This document shows, one piece after another, positions 35,901 through 37,163 of a DNA stretch of 37,163 nucleotides. A model generated the notes under the pieces. The model had not been told where the DNA came from and searched no databases. It saw only the letters and a list, made by a program, of their open reading frames with translations. The DNA is taken from positions 1 through 37,163 of the forward strand of contig JAHDFR010000032.1 in the NCBI GenBank assembly GCA_020628065.1, in the 5' to 3' direction. The stretch is from Acidimicrobiales bacterium (GTDB taxonomy: Bacteria > Actinomycetota > Acidimicrobiia > Acidimicrobiales > SZUA-35). The stretch's first letter is position 1. The number at the start of each line of letters is the position of its first letter. The position numbers were made by a program, and so were the translations under genes.

Positions 35901-36172
35901 GAGTACGACTTCTGCTCGTCGAACACCGGCTGCCAGGTGGTCCCGGCGTTGGTCGTCTTCCACACACCGCCGGATCCTATGGCCAGGTACCAGGTTGCCG
36001 GTCGGTCGGGGTCAACGGCGATGTCGGCGATCCGACCACCCATGAATGCCGGGCCGATTCCTCGTAACTTGAGCCCGCCGATGGCTTTGGCCAGGGGCGT
36101 GAGCTCTTCATCATCGGTCTTGTCCGTGTCTTCAGCCGGCTTCGTTTTGGACTTGCCCTCGTGGTTTGGCAT
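32933..36172 (-). CDS. Large BNR/VPS10-like beta-propeller repeat protein
   Basis: This 1079-residue protein is built from about ten Asp-box (BNR) motifs of the form S-x-D-x-G-x-T-W, such as STDGGETW, SRDAGTTW, SGDGGESW and SDDRGRTW, spread over residues about 70-700. These repeats form propeller blades in sialidases, sortilin-type VPS10 domains and bacterial glycosidase-like proteins. The last 300 residues are a different domain, with VRQLAAETKKGLHRTAWDLR, a hallmark of this large family, and a helical end with possible coiled coil. No signal peptide is seen: the N-terminus is a charged, Lys/Asp-rich tail. Such proteins are usually exported, so either export is atypical or the start is wrong. 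Function is unknown. Confidence 0.87.
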   Translation of the reverse strand: MPNHEGKSKTKPAEDTDKTDDEELTPLAKAIGGLKLRGIGPAFMGGRIADIAVDPDRPATWYLAIGSGGVWKTTNAGTTWQPVFDEQKSYSIGCITLDPTNPSTVWVGAGESVSGRHVAWGDGVYRSRDAGTTWENMGLKASEHVGGIDIDPRDGSTVVVAAEGPLWSSGGERGVYRSTDGGETWNQTLEIDDDTGVTSLVRMPDNPDVMLAASYQRRRHVGTFASAGPGSGIHKSTDGGLTWRQVSKGLPEGDMGKIGLAVTQADPRRVYATIEAAEDERGLYYSGDGGESWERRSHYIAGGTGPHYYQELFASPVDADKIYQVDVFLHVSTDGGRTFTNMETGRNKHSDNHVVWIDPTNPDHLLVGCDAGLYETFDDGTTYRHFPNLPIAQFYRIAADNSEPFYNILAGAQDLGTLYGPSRTANVDGVRNQDWSVPLGADGYHAAFDPEDPDISYIEWQVGNVMRHDRRTMQLTDIRPVGDENDDPERWNWDCPIVISPHDNNRIYLASQRVWRSDDRGDSWRSVSGDLTTARNRYEMPTFATVPGVTAPYDHMAMSQYATISHMCESPVAEGVLYVGTDDGRIHVTADDGQTWEQTATPPGLPETAFINNVKASEHEADVVFVVADNHKFGEFKPYVYRSDDRGRTWESIAGDLPEDTIVWTIEQDHVDPDLLFVGAEFGLHVTLNGGASWHKLSGGVPTISFRDVKLHRRDDDLVAGSFGRGIYILDDYGPLRDLADTEPGDEPLLLSTRDAWWYVPHTAAQAEGQPTLGSTAYRAPNPDFGAVFTYVLPEDVQGPTKKRQENEKEERKAGRDVAIPDLETLYNEQTTAESAVVLVIRDEEGQPVRQLAAETKKGLHRTAWDLRRASPDPQRLEEPDFVAPWERPLPGPLVSPGRYTAELVLLNEHGRRQVGQTQAFEVRPIPELADLGAFDDQFVGHTLNLERQAAGLERTLEQVRERVILIRRTLRATAADGDMDTRLEAVHRQLEDSARLLVGDPVAWKLDEASPPSASALVGRVAYMHWRTTTAPTSTQRSSLVRGERELVEIKSSLEAAMVQLDGIAAELDSQGGTWTPR

Positions 36173-36263
36173 CCGCCCATCTCAGCACGCCTGTCGGCCG
36201 ACGTCGACCGCGGCCTTCAATGCGTCGTAGGCTGACGGTCAGTCAAGGTCGGAGGAAGAACTG

Positions 36264-36644
36264 TTGGCCACTCAAGTGTTCGAATACAAGCTCGACACCA
36301 TGTTCGCTTTCGTGTGGTGGCCACTCGGCGTTCGGGTCGGACAGGGCGTCACCATCGACGGCGACACCTTGACCGCCCAGTTCGGGCGGGTGTCGCTGTC
36401 AACATCGCTGGACAACATCGGTGGCGGGCACATCACCCGAAACTACAGCTGGTTCAAGGCCATCGGTATTCGTATGTCGTTTGCCGATGACGGCTTGACC
36501 TTTGGCACCAATACAGATGCGGGAGTCTGTATCCACTTCGCCGAACCGGTGGGTGGCGCTCTGCCCGGTATGCGCCACTCGGCCCTTACCGTGACCGTCG
36601 ATGATTGTGAAGGCTTGGTCGAGGCGATCGGCGAAGCTGCCTAG
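36264..36644 (+). CDS. Small conserved-looking protein of unknown function
   Basis: The 126-residue protein has no motif I can name. It appears soluble, with alternating hydrophobic strands and several Gly turns, suggesting a beta-rich fold. The start is TTG at 36264, backed by a strong GGAGGA at 36251-36256 with seven bases of spacing, which is good evidence that it is translated. It is divergent from the repeat protein gene and its stop lies only four bases from the stop of the broken methyltransferase gene on the other strand. Confidence 0.72.
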   Translation: MATQVFEYKLDTMFAFVWWPLGVRVGQGVTIDGDTLTAQFGRVSLSTSLDNIGGGHITRNYSWFKAIGIRMSFADDGLTFGTNTDAGVCIHFAEPVGGALPGMRHSALTVTVDDCEGLVEAIGEAA

Positions 36645-36648
36645 ACCG

Positions 36649-37163
36649 TCACTTCGGCTCCGGTCGCCACTGGAAGATGTTGAAGTGGTAACTGAGATCC
36701 GCCGAAGTATGACCTTCGAGAAAGGCATCGGCTACTTCAGCCGGGAACTCCAGGTGCAGGATTCGGCTCAGTTCAAGAAGTGACGTTGCCTTCCAGCCGC
36801 CCACGACTTCGTGACGTATTGCGCCCTGATCGGCCCACCAGGTCTCAACTTCGGCCGGGTCCACGGCAGCGTTACCCACCGTCGAGTGCCGCAACAGCTT
36901 GGCGAAGTCGCCACCGCGCCAACTGTTGTCCACCACCAGGAGAACGCCTTCCGGGGCAAGGACACGGGACACCTCGTCAAGACCGGCTCGGGAGCCCGGC
37001 CCGAAGAAGTAGGCGAATCGGGCATGTGCGACGTCGATGGTGTTGTCAGGCAGCGGAAGGTGCTCGGCCGAACCGGCCACGGCCTCAACGTTCGCCAGCC
37101 CAGCTACGGTTGGGCCAGGGCCAGAAGCTCCGGATCGGGCTCAACACCGATGACCGAATTTGC
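36649..37163 (-). pseudogene. SAM-dependent methyltransferase with a frame break, partial
   Basis: The 3' frame encodes SAEHLPLPDNTIDVAHA and later LDEVSRVLAPEGVLLVVDN, the middle and end of a class I methyltransferase of the Methyltransf_11 type. From the window edge inward, a different frame encodes ANSVIGVEPDPELLALAQP, the expected segment after motif I, and then meets a TAG at 37104-37106. The two halves line up as one protein if a single base is missing near 37107, joining QP to VAGLANVEAV. The downstream frame itself has no ATG in this stretch; a GTG at 37080 would only give a truncated protein. This is a frameshifted gene or a sequence error. The 5' end lies beyond the window. Confidence 0.72.

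Overview
The window looks like a chromosomal segment of a moderately high-GC actinobacterium, possibly of the class Acidimicrobiia. The actinobacterial signals are frequent GTG and TTG starts, a 6C-type small RNA (a family described from Actinobacteria), lipid enzymes fused to HAD-IB phosphatase domains as in mycobacteria, and DUF3048 lipoproteins. It is mostly housekeeping DNA with no insertion sequence, prophage or CRISPR array. The class-level assignment is inference.

Layout. (1) 1-1539: a tRNA-Val cut by the left edge, an OsmC-family protein and an exported intradiol-dioxygenase-like lipoprotein. (2) 1564-6811, all minus strand: murF, menA, an unknown membrane protein, a membrane-anchored J-domain protein, a SAM methyltransferase and peptide deformylase; ddl diverges from murF, so two consecutive steps of peptidoglycan precursor synthesis share one intergenic region. 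(3) 8101-16275: a TPM-domain membrane protein and a TetR regulator face a three-gene lipid cassette consisting of a fatty acyl-CoA reductase fused to a HAD-IB domain, a LarA-like (DUF2088) protein and a PlsC-like acyltransferase. A palindrome in the divergent promoter is a likely TetR operator. (4) 16286-19664: two tandem DUF3048 lipoproteins and a small lipoprotein. (5) 19763-23074: a GntR/UTRA regulator that appears to start at CTG, divergent from a mitochondrial-type aconitase. (6) 23238-24956: a HAD-IB/acyltransferase bifunctional enzyme preceded by a 6C-like small RNA with its own promoter and terminator. (7) 25039-28904: a LysR regulator, a divergent carboxyltransferase subunit, and citrate synthase with a structured 5' leader. 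(8) 28928-37163: quinone oxidoreductase, a class B penicillin-binding protein, a small membrane protein, a giant BNR/VPS10-like repeat protein, a small unknown protein and a methyltransferase with a broken reading frame at the right edge.

The genes fall into three themes: cell envelope (murF, ddl, the PBP, DUF3048 proteins and acyltransferases), central metabolism (acn, gltA, carboxyltransferase, menA), and a regulated lipid cassette with no function I can name with certainty. That cassette, with its LarA-like enzyme between an acyl reductase and an acyltransferase, is the best candidate for an undescribed system. The 6C RNA and the CTG start are the best small-scale finds.
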